5,661 bases of DNA. It comes from an uncultured Oscillospiraceae bacterium (lineage in GTDB: Bacteria; Bacillota; Clostridia; Oscillospirales; Oscillospiraceae). The translations under genes were made by a program, and so were the position numbers. Positions within the stretch are counted from its first letter, which is position 1, and the number at the start of each line of letters is the position of its first letter. A model generated the notes under the pieces. It worked only from the letters and a program-made list of their open reading frames with translations, made no database searches and was not told the origin of the DNA. Below, piece by piece: positions 5,451 to 5,661 of the stretch. Where the stretch lies: positions 1 through 5,661 of the forward strand of contig CAJUQN010000132.1 of the NCBI GenBank assembly GCA_910588625.1, written 5' to 3'.

Positions 5451-5619
5451 AAGCAAGTTCAGATGTAGTGTCTGCACTGTATATTGAGATTCCCAACATC
5501 ATACCAGTCCAAATGGAGAGAACCTGCAATTCTTGCAACACAATGGCTATAGGCGAAGGCCACCCCTACCCGATTCGAGCAATTGACAATAACTTGCTCA
5601 GCTTGGGTAGAGCCGTTCA
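5451..5619. other. Non-coding or unassigned stretch after the HNH gene
   Basis: About 170 bases of intermediate base composition. One frame on each strand stays open for long parts of it: a plus frame from about 5413 to the edge, and a minus frame from the edge down to a TGA at about 5470. Neither has a ribosome binding site or a motif I recognise, and the sequence does not decide between them. No T-rich terminator for the HNH gene is visible. The right part contains an imperfect hairpin at 5566-5610. Confidence 0.4.
5566..5610. repeat. Two-step imperfect inverted repeat
   Basis: Outer arms ctaccc (5566-5571) and gggtag (5605-5610) and inner arms gagcaa (5577-5582) and ttgctc (5594-5599) are nested, with a symmetrical five-by-five internal loop and an 11-base terminal loop. 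It lies ten bases before the right copy of the 42-base repeat. It could be a folded RNA element, a protein-binding palindrome or an end structure of a mobile segment. There is no T tract on either side to make it a terminator. Confidence 0.45.
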
Positions 5620-5661
5620 CAAAAGGACCGCCCCAGGCAGTAACGCCTGGAGCGGTCCGTG
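5620..5661. repeat. Right copy of 42-base palindromic repeat, at window edge
   Basis: This matches 4330-4371 at 40 of 42 positions and is in the same orientation. On the minus strand the hairpin is followed by CTTTTGTG, a shorter T run than at the left copy. It could therefore be the terminator of a minus-strand gene lying beyond the window, or the right boundary of an inserted segment. Confidence 0.85.

Noticed and set aside
5552..5620. A tRNA-like or group II intron domain V-like look (the cccgattcgagc and gagccgt words)
   Set aside because: No complete cloverleaf with acceptor, anticodon and T arms can be drawn, and the catalytic hairpin of domain V is absent.

Overview
The window looks like an accessory, mobile-element-rich piece of a Gram-positive (Bacillota) genome, most likely a gut clostridial lineage such as Oscillospiraceae or a relative. 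The reasons are strong GGAGG-type ribosome binding sites, textbook sigma-A promoters (TTGACA/TTGAAA, 17-base spacers), a lipoprotein signal of Gram-positive type and a gene that resembles the Bacillota-specific polymerase PolC. Most of the window is visibly GC-rich. One stretch, about 4548 to 5450, is sharply AT-rich and appears to have a different origin. The organism assignment is inference.

Layout. Every gene left of about 4550 is on the minus strand. From right to left: a sigma-A promoter (4136-4164) drives a small serine recombinase (3366-4082) and, 44 bases on, a 330-residue protein (2329-3321) that aligns along most of its length with the palm and fingers of PolC but lacks the catalytic aspartates. 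A rho-independent terminator (2242-2282) closes this unit. A second promoter (2133-2161) drives a secreted lipoprotein (868-2100) and a 98-residue protein of unknown function (553-849). A third promoter (486-514) lies ahead of an unrecognised gene that runs off the left edge (1-307).

Right of the recombinase promoter, on the minus strand, are a possible 20-codon leader ORF, a strong terminator hairpin, and the 3' end of a broken gene. The AT-rich segment follows, with one plus-strand gene for a zinc-finger HNH-type nuclease (4692-5450) and its own extended -10 promoter. A near-identical 42-base copy of the terminator hairpin recurs exactly 1290 bases downstream, at the right edge, so the nuclease gene and the gene remnant lie between two copies of the same palindromic repeat.

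How the parts may work together: the recombinase and the PolC-like protein form one transcription unit and are probably part of a mobile element. The lipoprotein and the two unknown genes look like cargo. The nuclease gene looks like a later acquisition inserted beside the element. No rRNA, tRNA or CRISPR array is visible. Family assignments come from reading motifs and from memory of the families, not from searches.
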